A DNA stretch of 64,000 bases from Bradyrhizobium roseum (GCF_030413175.1 NZ_CP129212.1:3472001-3536000), one strand, 5' to 3'; counted from the stretch's first letter, positions 47,749-60,007 are shown. Notes: generated by a model not told the origin, from the letters alone. Numbers and translations are program-made.

Positions 47749-48570
47749 CTAGCCGGTCCCGGTGGCGCGCGGGCGATCGGCGCGGGCCAGCAAGGCGCGC
47801 GTGGCCGCCGTCACGTCTTGCTGCCGCATCAGGCTTTCGCCGACCAAGAAGGTCGACATGCCGACGCGCTCGAGCCGTGCGAGATCATCCGGCGCGAAGA
47901 TGCCGCTTTCGCCAACCATCAGGCGGTCGCGGGGGATCAGCGGCGCCAGCGCCTCGCTGGTCGCCAGCGTGGTCTCGAAGGTTCGCAAATTGCGGTTATT
48001 GACCCCGATCATCGGCGAGCGAAGCTTGAGCGCACGGTCGAGTTCGGCGCGGTCGTGGATCTCGATCAGCACGTCCATGCCGAGCGCCAGTGCCGCGTCC
48101 TCGATATCTTTCGCTGCCGTGTCGTCGAGCGCGGCCATGATGATCAGGATGCAGTCCGCGCCATGGGCGCGCGCCTCGATCACCTGGTAGGTATCGAACA
48201 GAAAGTCCTTGCGCAGCACCGGCAAATTCGTCGCCGCGCGCGCCGCCACCATGAAGTCGAGATGGCCCTGGAAGGAGGGCGTATCCGTCAGCACGGAGAG
48301 ACACGCCGCGCCGCCTTCCTCGTAAGCCCTGGCGAGCGCCGGCGGATCGAAATCGGCGCGAATGAGCCCCTTGGACGGCGAGGCCTTCTTCACCTCGGCG
48401 ATGAGCGCGTAGTCGCCCCGCGCAAGCTTTTCGCGGATCGCGCGCAGAAAACCGCGCGGCGGCGAGGCGGCCTTGGCGCGGGCCTCGATCTCGGACAGCG
48501 GATGCGCCTGCCTGGCGGCGGCGATTTCCTCGCGCTTGTAGGCCTCGATCTTGGTCAGGATATCGGACAT
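47749..48570 (-). CDS. trpC: Indole-3-glycerol phosphate synthase
   Basis: 273-residue TIM barrel that closes the indole ring in tryptophan synthesis. Motifs [18 protein letters not shown] near residue 60, [13 protein letters not shown] near 115 and [14 protein letters not shown] near 180; VGESGIF near 220 binds phosphate. It is a monofunctional TrpC, not the TrpC-TrpF fusion. It follows trpD by 18 bp and precedes moaC by 3 bp. Confidence 0.96.
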   Translation of the reverse strand: MSDILTKIEAYKREEIAAARQAHPLSEIEARAKAASPPRGFLRAIREKLARGDYALIAEVKKASPSKGLIRADFDPPALARAYEEGGAACLSVLTDTPSFQGHLDFMVAARAATNLPVLRKDFLFDTYQVIEARAHGADCILIIMAALDDTAAKDIEDAALALGMDVLIEIHDRAELDRALKLRSPMIGVNNRNLRTFETTLATSEALAPLIPRDRLMVGESGIFAPDDLARLERVGMSTFLVGESLMRQQDVTAATRALLARADRPRATGTG

Positions 48571-48588
48571 CAGGGATGCTCCCAGCGA

Positions 48589-49602
<1,014 letters not shown>

Positions 49603-49651
49603 CGCTTGTCGTCCATGGCTTAAGCAATATGGCTTGGGCTTTTCAGGAATG

Positions 49652-51553
49652 TCAGTTGTTAGCGCCCGTCACCTGCGCGAAGGCGGCCTGGTTGATGGTG
49701 GTACCGATCTCGGATTCGATCTTCCTCACATATTGCGCGACCTGTTCGTCGGCGAGGCCGCGCTCCAGGAGGTCCTTCAGCTTCTTCATCTCGTCGGAAG
49801 CGGCGTCGACCGGCGGCACGGTCACGTCGGTGACGCGGAACACGATCCACTCGCTGCCGCCTGAGCCCGAGGTCTGTCCGACGCCGTCCTTGGGCGTCCG
49901 GAACGCGGCCGTTATCGCGGAGGAGGGGACGCCGGACAACGAAGCGTCGCGGCGGAAACCGGTGGCTGTTTCAACTTTCGATCCGACCGCGGTTGCCTCA
50001 GCGGCGAGCGTGGCGCCTTGCTCGACCTTCTTCACCATCTCGGCCGCCATCGTGCGCAGCTTGTTCGAGATCTGGTCTTCGCGCCATTTCGCCTCGACCT
50101 GGGCGCGGACCTCGTCGAGCGGGCGTTCGCGCGAGGGCGTGACGCCGAGCACGTCGTACCAGGCATAGCCGCCGGCAAACTGGATCGGCTCGTTGTCGAC
50201 GCCGACATCGCTGTTGAACGCCTGGGAGACGACGTCGAGGCCGCGCGGGATGTTGGTGACCAGTTGCCCATCGGGCTTGCGGCCGGAGCGGTCGACGGCG
50301 TCGATCGTGACGGCGGTCAGGCCGAGCTTTTGCGAGGCCTCCACCACATTGGCGCCGCCGGAGCGCTCGTCTTCCATCTTGTTCTGGATCTCGCCCATCC
50401 TGACGCGCGCCCGCTCGGTCGCAAGTTCCTTTTTCACCTGCGCGGCGACGCTCTCATAGGTCGGCGTTACGCCCGGCTCGATCTTGCCAATCTTGACCAG
50501 CGCCACGCCGAATTGGCCCTTGATGGGCTGGCTGACTTCGCCTGACGGCAGCGCGAACGCCGCGTCCGCAATCGCCGGATCAATGATCGCGCTCTTGGCG
50601 ATCAGGCCGAGATCGACGTCGGCCAGATTAAGATTGCGTTCCTTGGCGACGTCGTCGAACGACGTGCCGGACGTGATGCGGGCGCGCGCGGCCTGCGCCT
50701 CGGCCTCGTTCGGAAACACCATCTGCGACACTTCACGCTTCTCCGGCGTGCCGAGCTGGTCGCGGCGCTGCTCGAAGATTTTCTTGGCGTCCTCGTCGGA
50801 GACCTCGGTCCATTTGCCGATCTCTTCGGGGCTGATCACGACAAAGGACAGCTTGCGGTATTCGGGCGCGCGGAACTGCGTCTTGCGCTCCTCGAAATAG
50901 GCGGCCAGCGCCTCGGGCGAGGGGGCGTCGATGGTGCCGGCCTGCGCGGTCTCGAGCTTGACGTATTCCATCGAGCGCTGCTCGTTCTGGAAACGCGTCA
51001 TGGCGTCGAGCAGGACTTTTGGCGGCTCCACGCCGGCGGACACGGTGCTGGCGATCTGGCGCCGCAGGCCGAGCCGGCGCTGTTCGGCCAGATAGCGCTG
51101 CTCGGTGTAGCCGAACTGGCGGATCGTGGCCTGGAAGCGCTGGGGATCGAACTTGCCACCCAATCCCTTGAAATTGGGATCGTTGTAGATCAGCCGCATG
51201 GTTTCTTCCTGCGACTGGGCGAGGCCCATGCGGCGTGCTTCCTCATCCAGCGCGGCTTCCTGGATTGTCTGCTGCAGCACCTGCCGATCGAGCCCGAAGG
51301 CGCGGGCCTGTTCGGACGTGAGCGGCCGGCCAAAGCTGCGCCCGAGTTGCTGCAGCCGTTCGGTATAGATCTGGCGGAACTGCTCGGTCGAAATCTCGGT
51401 CTTGCCGATCTTGGCGAGCGACGACTGGCCGAACCCCTTGAAGATGTCGGCAATGCCCCAGACCGCGAAACTGACAATCAAAACGCCCATCACGGTGGCC
51501 ATGACAATCTTGCCGAGCCAGTTTGATGAGGCTTTCCGAATTCCTCGAAGCAT
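49652..51553 (-). CDS. ppiD: PpiD/SurA-like peptidylprolyl isomerase
   Basis: 633-residue inner-membrane-anchored periplasmic chaperone. One N-terminal membrane helix ([19 protein letters not shown], residues 16-36), a SurA-N-like helical domain, a parvulin-type rotamase region near 240-360 ([22 protein letters not shown]) and a C-terminal chaperone lobe. PpiD assists outer-membrane proteins leaving SecYEG. Length is close to E. coli PpiD. Placement just before trpD-trpC is typical for this bacterial group. Confidence 0.9.
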   Translation of the reverse strand: MLRGIRKASSNWLGKIVMATVMGVLIVSFAVWGIADIFKGFGQSSLAKIGKTEISTEQFRQIYTERLQQLGRSFGRPLTSEQARAFGLDRQVLQQTIQEAALDEEARRMGLAQSQEETMRLIYNDPNFKGLGGKFDPQRFQATIRQFGYTEQRYLAEQRRLGLRRQIASTVSAGVEPPKVLLDAMTRFQNEQRSMEYVKLETAQAGTIDAPSPEALAAYFEERKTQFRAPEYRKLSFVVISPEEIGKWTEVSDEDAKKIFEQRRDQLGTPEKREVSQMVFPNEAEAQAARARITSGTSFDDVAKERNLNLADVDLGLIAKSAIIDPAIADAAFALPSGEVSQPIKGQFGVALVKIGKIEPGVTPTYESVAAQVKKELATERARVRMGEIQNKMEDERSGGANVVEASQKLGLTAVTIDAVDRSGRKPDGQLVTNIPRGLDVVSQAFNSDVGVDNEPIQFAGGYAWYDVLGVTPSRERPLDEVRAQVEAKWREDQISNKLRTMAAEMVKKVEQGATLAAEATAVGSKVETATGFRRDASLSGVPSSAITAAFRTPKDGVGQTSGSGGSEWIVFRVTDVTVPPVDAASDEMKKLKDLLERGLADEQVAQYVRKIESEIGTTINQAAFAQVTGANN

Positions 51554-51947
51554 GGGTGCGTCTTCTATCTTGCAATTAAGGGGCTGATTTTATTCGTCTT
51601 TTCGGAGTTTCCGCCCGCACCTCAGCCGTGGGTGCGAGAATATCTTCTCTAAGCGTCTTGCCGGGCACGGTCTAACTTGCCGATGGCCCCCGCCGCAAGC
51701 CTGCCTCGGGTCGCGCTGGCGGTACAGAGGGTCGCATCCGTCCCCAGAACAGGCGGCTCCAACCCGTTTTTTGTCGTGGTTGCCACCGCGATTGGCGTGC
51801 GCCCAGGGATGATCTCCGAGGCCGTCGGCGGGGCTTGGCCCGTCAAGGTCAGGCTCTTCAACATTAAATCGAGGCAAGCTGTAGCAACGATTCCCATGAT
51901 GCCGCGTCGACGTCAGGGACGATCGGTGACTAACAGGAGTTTCAAAT
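51554..51947. other. divergent upstream region of ppiD and the Gly-rich gene
   Basis: 394 bp without a gene I can support. Short frames on both strands (for example 51649-51897 minus) have no recognisable sequence or ribosome site. AGGAG before the plus-strand gene is the only clear signal. Confidence 0.4.
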
Positions 51948-52334
51948 ATGTTTCGTAAGATCATGCTGGCCGTTACGGCGGTCGGTGCACTTGCGCTGCT
52001 GGCGCCAACGGATGCTTCGGCACGTGGCGGATTTGGCGGCGGCGGATTCCGTGGCGGTGGCTTCCACGGCGGTGGTTTCCATGGTGGCGGTTTCCATGGC
52101 GGCGGTGGCTGGCGCGGCGGCGGGTGGCGCGGCCCCGCGATCGGTCTGGGCGTCGGCCTGGGTCTCGCCGGTGCCTATGGAGCATACGATGGTTACGGCG
52201 GCTATGGCGGATACGGCTATGGCTATCCCGCGAGCTACGCCTACGGTGGTGATGATGGATGCTACATCAGCAAACGCCGCGTGAGGACCAATTACGGTTG
52301 GCGCCTGCAACCGATCCGCGTCTGTGGATACTGA
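51948..52334 (+). CDS. Gly-rich secreted protein
   Basis: 128-residue secreted protein: signal peptide MFRKIMLAVTAVGALALL with cleavage near DASA-RG, a Gly/Phe/His repeat (GGGFHGGGFHGGGF type) over residues 28-65, a Gly/Tyr-rich stretch (DGYGGYGGYGYGY), and a conserved C-terminal cap (CYISKRRVRTNYGWRLQPIRVCGY) with two Cys. Such proteins are common in Bradyrhizobium and related genera; they are thought to lie in the periplasm or at the cell surface. AGGAG precedes the ATG. Function unknown. Confidence 0.85.
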   Translation: MFRKIMLAVTAVGALALLAPTDASARGGFGGGGFRGGGFHGGGFHGGGFHGGGGWRGGGWRGPAIGLGVGLGLAGAYGAYDGYGGYGGYGYGYPASYAYGGDDGCYISKRRVRTNYGWRLQPIRVCGY

Positions 52335-52345
52335 CGCATGAAAAA

Positions 52346-52371
52346 GCCAAGGCGGCTCATGCCGCCTTGGC
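52346..52371 (-). terminator. rho-independent terminator for the minus strand
   Basis: A perfect 11-bp stem (GCCAAGGCGGC with GCCGCCTTGGC) around a four-base loop. The A-run lies on its left flank, so on the minus strand it ends in TTTTT and would stop transcription from the small minus-strand gene; it may also slow readthrough from the left. Confidence 0.7.
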
Positions 52372-52491
52372 CATCACTTTGGGCGCTTACAATTGCGCCC
52401 CCGACAACATCATTGCATCTGCCGGTATGCGAACATGAAGCTGAGCTGAAATAGAGAACCATTGCGGTCCCGAACCTCAACGGACATTGGA

Positions 52492-52716
52492 TCAGCCGCC
52501 CACGCCGCTTCGGCGAATTTTCAGGAGCTGCGGCGACATCAGGGGCTGCTGACGGTGCGGCCATAGTACGCCATCAAGCCAGTCCTGCTCCCGGGCCAGT
52601 GCCAGCCAGCCCTCTGCCATCCGCTGGAAGCGCTTCAGGGATGGTTGATCCGATCGGGCCTCCGCAAGCTTCAGGCAGTTTTCGGCGTTTTCTCTAAAAA
52701 TGTCAGATTGTTTCAT
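52492..52716 (-). CDS. Small conserved hypothetical (MKQSDIFRENAENC family)
   Basis: 74-residue helical protein: MKQSDIFRENAENCLKLAE at the start, then KRFQRMAEGWLALAREQDWLDG. I recall many paralogues of this short family in Bradyrhizobium, with the pattern SDIFRENAENC-LAE conserved. It is probably cytosolic and possibly helical-hairpin forming. Function unknown. It has its own downstream terminator. Confidence 0.7.
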   Translation of the reverse strand: MKQSDIFRENAENCLKLAEARSDQPSLKRFQRMAEGWLALAREQDWLDGVLWPHRQQPLMSPQLLKIRRSGVGG

Positions 52717-53065
52717 GGCACTGATGTGGGGGGTAAGCGCGCGAGTGCAAATCAGCTATTCGTGAAGCATTCAACGTCAGTCCTCACGCCACCGCCTTCG
52801 TGTGTGGTCCGATGCTCGGCATTTCTGGCGGGCCTTGCAGACATCACGGAAACTTAATCCATCCAACCGAACTTTTTTGCCGACCCGATCCGTATCTTGA
52901 GCGTCGGCAAAGCGTGCCGCACACGCTCTGCCGGCCCGGCGGTCCCATCTTCATCAGTCGCCCCTTGGGTGGGACCGTCTGCCGCGCGTGCAGAGCATCA
53001 GGAACAGTTCGGACTCGCCAGCGTCTCCTGACGGGCGTCCGCATAATGAATGATTGGAAACATAG
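52717..53065 (+). other. 349-bp intergenic region
   Basis: Divergent region between the small minus-strand gene and the DUF3551 gene. The only signal is a candidate ECF-sigma promoter (listed separately). No further gene or repeat was recognised. Confidence 0.4.
53001..53025 (+). promoter_or_regulatory. candidate EcfG-type (general stress) promoter
   Basis: GGAAC at 53001-53005 and CGTC at 53022-53025 are separated by 16 bases, close to the alphaproteobacterial EcfG consensus GGAAC-N16/17-CGTT with one mismatch. It lies 40 bp before the DUF3551 start. Confidence 0.3.
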
Positions 53066-53317
53066 ATGATGCGTAAGACAACCCTGGCTATTGCGACCGG
53101 CTTGCTTGCCGTTGCCTCTATCGCCGGCGCCGCGCCTGCCTCCGCTTACGACTATCCGTACTGTCTTCAGGGCCGCGGTGTCGGCATCCCCGGAGACTGC
53201 TCCTACCGGACCTATTCGCAATGTCAGGCAAGCGCGTCCGGGCGTGGGCTCACATGCAACATCAACCCGCGAGTAGCGTTTCAACAGTCCCGGATGCGGG
53301 TGATCAGGAGCTACTGA
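53066..53317 (+). CDS. DUF3551-domain secreted protein
   Basis: 83-residue secreted protein with a signal peptide (LAIATGLLAVASIAGAAPASA) and the DUF3551 pattern: YDYPYCLQGRGVGIPGDCSYRTYSQCQASASGR with four Cys in all, probably two disulphides. The family is expanded in Bradyrhizobium. ATG at 53066; the next ATG is the second codon. Function unknown, though a periplasmic or surface stress role is often supposed. Confidence 0.85.
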   Translation: MMRKTTLAIATGLLAVASIAGAAPASAYDYPYCLQGRGVGIPGDCSYRTYSQCQASASGRGLTCNINPRVAFQQSRMRVIRSY

Positions 53318-53527
53318 TCGCCTTCTGTAAGTGACCAGAATGTGGTGAGTGGCTTCGCTCGCAAGCCAGACGGAGCGGCTTGCTCCCGCACCATGGATGA
53401 AACACCTCAAAGGGGGCGATCTCGCAACTGTCAACGTGGGCCGGGCCTTAGGGCGCCGAGCGGTCTGGAATTGGTCGCGCAGCTCTGCTAGCGCATCCGG
53501 GACACTGACAATTGCGGGATAGTCGCT

Positions 53528-54280
53528 ATGACCGATGCCATCCGCCACCTGATCGCCGGCAACTGGAAAATGAACGGCCTGAAATCCTCTTTGGCCGAGT
53601 TCGAAGCCATGATCGCCGGCGCGGGCGCGTTGGCCGGCAAGGCCGACCTGCTGGTTTGCCCGCCGGCCACCCTGATCGCCGGTTTCGCCGACCGGGCGCG
53701 CGGCTCGAAACTGGCCGTCGGCGCCCAGGATTGCCACGCCAAGGCTTCCGGCGCCCATACCGGCGACCTTTCGGCGGAAATGCTGGCGGATGCCGGCGCC
53801 AGCGCCATCATCGTCGGACATTCGGAACGGCGCGCCGACCATGGCGAGAGCGATGCGCTGGTCCGCCAGAAGGCGGAAGCGGCGTGGCGGGCGGGGCTGG
53901 TGGCGATCGTCTGCATCGGTGAAACCCAACAGCAGCGCGATGCCGGCCAGACGCTGGATATCTGCGGCGGTCAGCTCGCGGGCTCGCTGCCGGATGGCAC
54001 GACGGCGGCCAATCTGGTGGTGGCCTACGAGCCGGTCTGGGCCATCGGCACCGGGCTGACGCCGACGCCCGCGGATGTCGAGCAGGTCCATCGCTTCATC
54101 CGCGGCGTCCTCACCAGCCGCTTCAAGGCGGAAGGCGGCAAGATCCGGATTCTGTACGGCGGCTCGGTAAAGCCTTCCAATGCGGCGGAACTGATGGCGG
54201 TGAGCGACGTCAACGGCGCGCTGGTCGGCGGCGCCAGTCTGAAGGCTGTTGATTTCCTGGCGATTGCGGAAGGGTGCTAG
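53528..54280 (+). CDS. tpiA: Triosephosphate isomerase
   Basis: 250-residue TIM of glycolysis and gluconeogenesis. Catalytic residues are in place: Lys in AGNWKMNGL (residue 13), His in IIVGHSERR near 97, Glu in [11 protein letters not shown] near 170, and the phosphate loop [11 protein letters not shown] near 215. ATG at 53528 ([13 protein letters not shown]). Convergent with the MFS transporter. Confidence 0.97.
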   Translation: MTDAIRHLIAGNWKMNGLKSSLAEFEAMIAGAGALAGKADLLVCPPATLIAGFADRARGSKLAVGAQDCHAKASGAHTGDLSAEMLADAGASAIIVGHSERRADHGESDALVRQKAEAAWRAGLVAIVCIGETQQQRDAGQTLDICGGQLAGSLPDGTTAANLVVAYEPVWAIGTGLTPTPADVEQVHRFIRGVLTSRFKAEGGKIRILYGGSVKPSNAAELMAVSDVNGALVGGASLKAVDFLAIAEGC

Positions 54281-54314
54281 GCCCCCGTACGTTTCTCAGC
54301 GAAACCCGAAATGC

Positions 54315-55685
54315 TCAATTTGCCGCGCCTTTTTGAGAAGCTCTCGCCGGAAGCAAAACGATCGCGGCGACGATGGCGGCTAAGGCGGCCAGTGTCGCCA
54401 GAGCGAACGGTGCCGCAAACGCCGTTGCCATGTCGGCCCTCGCGAGCGTTGCTCCCAGCGCTGCAATGCTGATGGCAAAGCCGGCTTGACGAACGACCAG
54501 CGTCACGGCCGAGGCCATGCCGGTTTGCGTGGGTGGTGCGAGCGCCAGGACCACGCTCGACATTTGCGGATTTGCCAAGGCGGCACCGACCCCGATGGTA
54601 AGCATTCCGCCGACGGTTGCGGCAAGGCGCATTACCGGGCTGCCGCATACGGCAGCTAGCGCAAGCAATGCGTCTCCCGCGGCGATGAGGCCGAATGCAA
54701 TAACGAAGAAGCGCTTCCATCCCCACCGCGTAACCAAGTGGCCGCCGATCAGTGGTACTGGCAGCATCGGCAAGGTTGCCGCAAGCAAGGCTACACCTGC
54801 CACCTCCATGCTCACCAGGAGCCCGGCGCTCAGGAACAGCGGCAAGTAGACAATCACGGCCCAGTAGCCAAACTGAATGGCCGTGAGCAACGCGCCGACC
54901 CCGGCCATTACTGGTGTTGCGAATACACGGGGGTCGAGCACCGGACGCGAACTGCGCCGTTGCTGCACAACGAACATGATCGCCGCCATTGCGCCACCGG
55001 CGAGACAAGCAGCGCGAACTGGCAACGAGCCGTCTCGCCTGAGCAATGCATCGATCGTCAAGCCCAGCGATATCGTCAGCAACGCGATTGCCACGGGGTC
55101 GAGCGGGGGCGCGTTCGGATCATTCGCCTCGGCAACCAGCCGCGGCACGGCGAAGGTCAGCAAAAGGCAAAAGGGGATATTGGCGTAAAAGATCCAACGC
55201 CAGCCGAACCACGAGGCGAGCAAACCGCCCAAGGTCGGGCCCAATGCCATCGCGACCCCGGAAATGACCCCGATGATGCCGAACGCCCGTGCCCGCTGAC
55301 CAGGATCCGGAAATTCACCGGCGACGAGCGCGATTGCGCCGGTGACGACGAAAGCGGCTCCTGCGCCCTGTACGACTCGTGAGGCCAACAGCATGGCGCC
55401 ATCCGTCGACAGGCCGCATGCGATTGAAGCCGCCAGAAACACAGCGTTGCCGGTCAACATCGAACGGCGGCGACCGAAGCGGTCTGCCAGCGCCCCGGAG
55501 GCGAGGAGGGCGCCGGTGAAGGCAAGGCTGTATGCGTCGATGACCCAGGCGGCGCCGGCGACGGCCAAGCCGAGGTCCTTCGCAAGGCCGGGCATGGCGA
55601 CCACGACTGCGGTCACGTCAAACAGCATCAGAAATATGCCGAGGCCAAGGGCAGATGTGATTGGGACTATTCGCCCGTCCGCCAT
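54315..55685 (-). CDS. MFS drug/solute transporter (DHA2 type)
   Basis: About 456-residue (up to 482 with upstream starts) major facilitator protein with 14 predicted helices. Motif A-like LADRFGRRRSMLTG near residue 60, motif C-like GVISGVAMALGPTLGGLLASWFGWRWIF near 140, identifying a proton-driven exporter of the DHA2 group. Starts at 55706, 55715 and 55763 are also in frame; I give the ATG nearest the first helix, but none has a strong ribosome site. It lies between tpiA and secG, which are adjacent or close in many relatives, so it may be an insertion. Confidence 0.85.
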   Translation of the reverse strand: MADGRIVPITSALGLGIFLMLFDVTAVVVAMPGLAKDLGLAVAGAAWVIDAYSLAFTGALLASGALADRFGRRRSMLTGNAVFLAASIACGLSTDGAMLLASRVVQGAGAAFVVTGAIALVAGEFPDPGQRARAFGIIGVISGVAMALGPTLGGLLASWFGWRWIFYANIPFCLLLTFAVPRLVAEANDPNAPPLDPVAIALLTISLGLTIDALLRRDGSLPVRAACLAGGAMAAIMFVVQQRRSSRPVLDPRVFATPVMAGVGALLTAIQFGYWAVIVYLPLFLSAGLLVSMEVAGVALLAATLPMLPVPLIGGHLVTRWGWKRFFVIAFGLIAAGDALLALAAVCGSPVMRLAATVGGMLTIGVGAALANPQMSSVVLALAPPTQTGMASAVTLVVRQAGFAISIAALGATLARADMATAFAAPFALATLAALAAIVAAIVLLPARASQKGAAN

Positions 55686-55865
55686 ATCAGATGTACGTTG
55701 GTGCATGCCGGCCATCGAATTCGGTGATAGAAGGCGGTCTGGAATTGAGGACGCGACGCGCAACGGGAGCGGATACGCGCGTGCTTAAGTCAGGCCTGCT
55801 GACAGCGTGGTGTCAGCAGCCCGTGATGCGACGCCCTGAATTCTTCATCTGGCTGACTGAGAGAG

Positions 55866-56399
55866 CTATGCCAGCATAGCTTCCTGCAACCGCTTCCAAT
55901 AGATAAGCGTGCCGGTGAGGCCGCCATGCGGCTTGAGTGCGTAGTCCGGAATCAATCCGGTCAGCTTGAATCCCATCCGCTCGTAGAGCCCGGCCGCGCC
56001 CTCGTCCTCGGCGGTATCGAGCACCAGCAGCCAGCGTTGGCGCGCGAGCGCGATGCGTTCGGCCTCGCGCAGCAGCGCGGTGGCGACGCCGCGGTGGCGG
56101 TGGCTGACGCGCGTCATCATTTTTGCGATCTCGGCGCGGTGCGGCTGGTTCGGCGGCAGGTCGAGCAGCAGCGTGACCGTGCCGACCAAGTCGTTGCCAT
56201 CGAAGGCGCCGAGGATGATCCGCTCGCCGCGGTCCGCGGCGTTCAGCGCATTCGACCAGAATGTTTCGGCTGTTTTCTCTGACAGCGGATGCATGAAGCT
56301 GACCGAGCCGCCATGCGCCACCGTTTCGATCAGCATGTCACAGAGTGCCGAGCAGATGTCCGGCGAAGATTTCAATGCTTCGATCTGGAACTCGGCCAT
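55866..56399 (-). CDS. GNAT-family N-acetyltransferase
   Basis: 177-residue acetyl-CoA-dependent acyltransferase. The V-shaped CoA-binding beta-bulge is DLVGTVTLLLDL near residue 72; motif A is AEIAKMMTRVSHRHRGVATALLREAE (residues 90-115), with R/Q-x-x-G-x-A present as HRGVA; AAGLYERMGFKLTG follows. Substrate unknown; could acetylate an antibiotic, amine or protein. It starts 6 bp after the XRE-cupin regulator stop, so the two form an operon. Confidence 0.85.
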   Translation of the reverse strand: MAEFQIEALKSSPDICSALCDMLIETVAHGGSVSFMHPLSEKTAETFWSNALNAADRGERIILGAFDGNDLVGTVTLLLDLPPNQPHRAEIAKMMTRVSHRHRGVATALLREAERIALARQRWLLVLDTAEDEGAAGLYERMGFKLTGLIPDYALKPHGGLTGTLIYWKRLQEAMLA

Positions 56400-56405
56400 T
56401 AATTG

Positions 56406-56972
56406 TCAGCTCCGGGCCAACGCGACGACATACGTGCAGGGTGCGGCGCTCTCGTTGGCAAACGTCACTTCCGCGGGCGGGCCGAAGCCGAGGCAATCGC
56501 CGGCCTTCAGTTCATGGCGTTCGCCGCCGTCGGTCAGCACGAGCGCGCCGGACAGGACCCACAGCACCTGACGGATGTGCGCATAGGACGAGGCGGGCAG
56601 GGTGACGCGCTGCTTCGCCGGCATCTCGACCTTGATAAGCTCAACGGGATGATCGGGCCGGCTGAAAACCTGCGTGCGCAGATAGCCGGTCTCGGGATCG
56701 CGCCACACGGGTTGATCGGCGGCGCGGGAAAGCCGGTCGCCCTGGCCCTCGGCGCGCAGCATCAGGCCGGCAAGGGTGAGGTCGAAGGCACTGGCGAGCC
56801 GGACCAGCACCACCGCGGTCGGGCTGACCTCGGCGCGCTCGATCTTGCTGATGGTCGCCTTGGAAACCCCTGCGCGCCCGGCGAGGTCGGCCAGCGACCA
56901 GCCGCGGCTGTCCCGTTCGAGCCGGAGGCGCTGGGCGAGCCGGGTGCTGAGATCATCTATCAAAGTATCCAT
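56406..56972 (-). CDS. XRE-family regulator with cupin sensor domain
   Basis: 188-residue repressor: a lambda-repressor-type HTH at residues 10-65 (SLADLAGRAGVSKATISKIERAEVSPTAVVL) joined to a C-terminal cupin domain at 110-185 (SYAHIRQVLWVLSGALVLTDGG, HELKAGDCLGFG). XRE-cupin proteins usually sense a small ligand and control a neighbouring enzyme gene, here the GNAT. The ATG at 56972 lies inside an inverted repeat, so autorepression at the start site is plausible. Confidence 0.88.
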   Translation of the reverse strand: MDTLIDDLSTRLAQRLRLERDSRGWSLADLAGRAGVSKATISKIERAEVSPTAVVLVRLASAFDLTLAGLMLRAEGQGDRLSRAADQPVWRDPETGYLRTQVFSRPDHPVELIKVEMPAKQRVTLPASSYAHIRQVLWVLSGALVLTDGGERHELKAGDCLGFGPPAEVTFANESAAPCTYVVALARS

Positions 56973-56991
56973 TTGTCTATTATAATGGATA
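56966..56991. promoter_or_regulatory. inverted repeat at XRE-cupin start (probable operator)
   Basis: TATCCAT and ATGGATA are separated by 12 A/T-rich bases. The left arm contains the start codon of the XRE gene, a common arrangement for autoregulation. Confidence 0.5.
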
Positions 56992-57198
56992 TCTCCGCGA
57001 CCTCAAGCTCCCGTATCGGGGGGGCCTACGAGGCTGGGGACGGCCTTGCCGCGGCGCCTGCGGCAATTATCTCCTCGTCGGCGGTTGGGGGTGACAATGC
57101 CCTGTCCGATCGTGTAACACCGCGCAACTTCAGGAAAACCCGCGAGCCCTTGCTGCTGCCGAAGCCCGGCGCTCTTGGCTTGTGACAGAAGGTTTGAG

Positions 57199-57579
57199 AT
57201 GCAGACCGTCATCATCGTCATCCACCTCATGATCGTTTCCGTGCTGATCGGCGCGGTTCTGCTGCAGAAATCCGAAGGCGGCGGCCTCGGCATGGGCGGC
57301 GGCGCCGGCTTCATGTCGAGCCGCGGCACGGCGAATCTCCTGACGCGGACGACGGCTTTCCTGGCGGCGGTCTTCTTTGTCACCAGCATGGCGCTGGCCT
57401 ATCTCGCCGGCGCCGACCGCAAGCCGTCCTCGATTCTCGGCACCGCGCCGGCGACACAGTCGCAGCCCGGTGGTGCGACGCCAGTTGTCCCGCCGACCTC
57501 CGGCGGCGTACTCGATACGCTCAAGAAGGTGGACGAGCAGCAGGCGCCGTCCGGCCCGCAGGCGCCACGTTCGCAATAA
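57199..57579 (+). CDS. secG: Preprotein translocase subunit SecG
   Basis: 126-residue SecG, the small auxiliary subunit of the SecYEG channel. Two membrane helices (VIIVIHLMIVSVLIGAVLL and FLAAVFFVTSMALAYLAG) flank the conserved cytoplasmic loop GGGLGMGGGAGFMSSRGTANLLTR; a Pro/Gln-rich C-terminal tail follows. ATG at 57199; the upstream GTG at 57175 is in frame but has no homologous N-terminus. Followed by its own terminator and pyrG, the usual order. Confidence 0.93.
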   Translation: MQTVIIVIHLMIVSVLIGAVLLQKSEGGGLGMGGGAGFMSSRGTANLLTRTTAFLAAVFFVTSMALAYLAGADRKPSSILGTAPATQSQPGGATPVVPPTSGGVLDTLKKVDEQQAPSGPQAPRSQ

Positions 57580-57591
57580 AGCATTGTGGCT

Positions 57592-57632
57592 ATGCAGGAC
57601 GGCTGCCACCGTCCTGCATCAGAATTTTCCGT
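57592..57632 (+). terminator. rho-independent terminator after secG
   Basis: ATGCAGGACGG and CCGTCCTGCAT form a perfect 11-bp stem with a six-base loop, followed by a short TTTT run. It separates secG from pyrG. Confidence 0.65.
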
Positions 57633-57739
57633 CAATGCTTTGATATCGCTTCAAATTTAACGTCACCCACAGCCCGGCAAAATGTTTGCCCGCGCATGCG
57701 ATTCGTTTTGGAGAATCGGGGCAGTGGCCTTAAAGGTAG

Positions 57740-59377
<1,638 letters not shown>

Positions 59378-59379
59378 TT

Positions 59380-59479
59380 TTTCGTAGGGTGGGCAAAGCG
59401 CAAGCGTGCCCACCATTTCACCACGCGCTTCGAACGAATGGTGGGCACGTCGCTTCGCTCCTCTGCCCACCCTACGAAA
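59380..59479. repeat. mobile-type palindromic repeat after pyrG
   Basis: The first 16 bases (TTTCGTAGGGTGGGCA) are the exact inverse of the last 16, and an internal pair CCCACCATT/AATGGTGGG gives a second inverted repeat, so the whole 100-bp unit can fold into a long cruciform. I recall near-identical elements throughout Bradyrhizobium genomes. It may double as the pyrG terminator. Confidence 0.75.
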
Positions 59480-59560
59480 CGCACGCTCCGCCTTTGACGA
59501 GGGCGTCGATTGTTGCGACAACTTCCGCCCGCAAGAACAACAACCTTGGGAGCACCACCG

Positions 59561-59887
59561 ATGATCATGGAAATGCGCGTTTATCGCTGCCTGCCGGGCC
59601 GCCTGCCGGCGCTGATGAAGCGCTTCGATACGCTGACGCTGAAACTGTGGGACAAGCACGGCATCAAGCAGGCCGGCTTCTACACCACGCTGATCGGGAC
59701 CTCCAATCAGGAACTGACCTATTTCGTCGCGTGGGACTCGCTGGCCGACCGCGAGAAGAAGTGGACCGCGTTCCAGAGCGATCCCGACTGGATCGCCGGC
59801 CGCGCCAAGAGCGAGGAAGACGGCCAGATCATCGACAACATCGTCAGCCAGTTGCTGGTGCCGACGGCGTTCTCCTCGGTGAAATAG
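59561..59887 (+). CDS. NIPSNAP-family protein
   Basis: 108-residue NIPSNAP-domain protein (ferredoxin-like dimeric alpha/beta barrel): MIMEMRVYRCLPGRLPALMKRF at the start and YFVAWDSLADREKKWTAFQSDPDWI in the second half. These small proteins are common near pyrG and kdsA in Bradyrhizobium; function unknown, probably cytosolic. The ATG at 59561 follows GGGAGC; the upstream open frame overlaps the palindromic repeat. Confidence 0.8.
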   Translation: MIMEMRVYRCLPGRLPALMKRFDTLTLKLWDKHGIKQAGFYTTLIGTSNQELTYFVAWDSLADREKKWTAFQSDPDWIAGRAKSEEDGQIIDNIVSQLLVPTAFSSVK

Positions 59888-59936
59888 CCGCTCGTGCAAC
59901 CCTGATATTCAGGGGTTAAACGGGGTTGCTCCCAGA

Positions 59937-59990
59937 GCATTTTCTGTCAAGAAAATGCTTCGAAAGCGCGGACCGGCATGGTCCGCGCTT
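59937..59990 (+). repeat. paired hairpins upstream of kdsA
   Basis: GCATTTTC-TGTCAA-GAAAATGC (8-bp stem) is followed by AAGCGCGGACC-GGCAT-GGTCCGCGCTT (perfect 11-bp stem). The first resembles the A/T-rich ends of other local repeats. They lie 17 bp before the kdsA start and could affect its translation. Confidence 0.55.
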
Positions 59991-60007
59991 AACGCGAGGA
60001 AAATCCT

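Noticed and set aside
51649..51897. 82-codon minus-strand frame upstream of the Gly-rich gene
   Set aside because: No ribosome site, no recognised sequence and a competing frame on the other strand; left uncalled.
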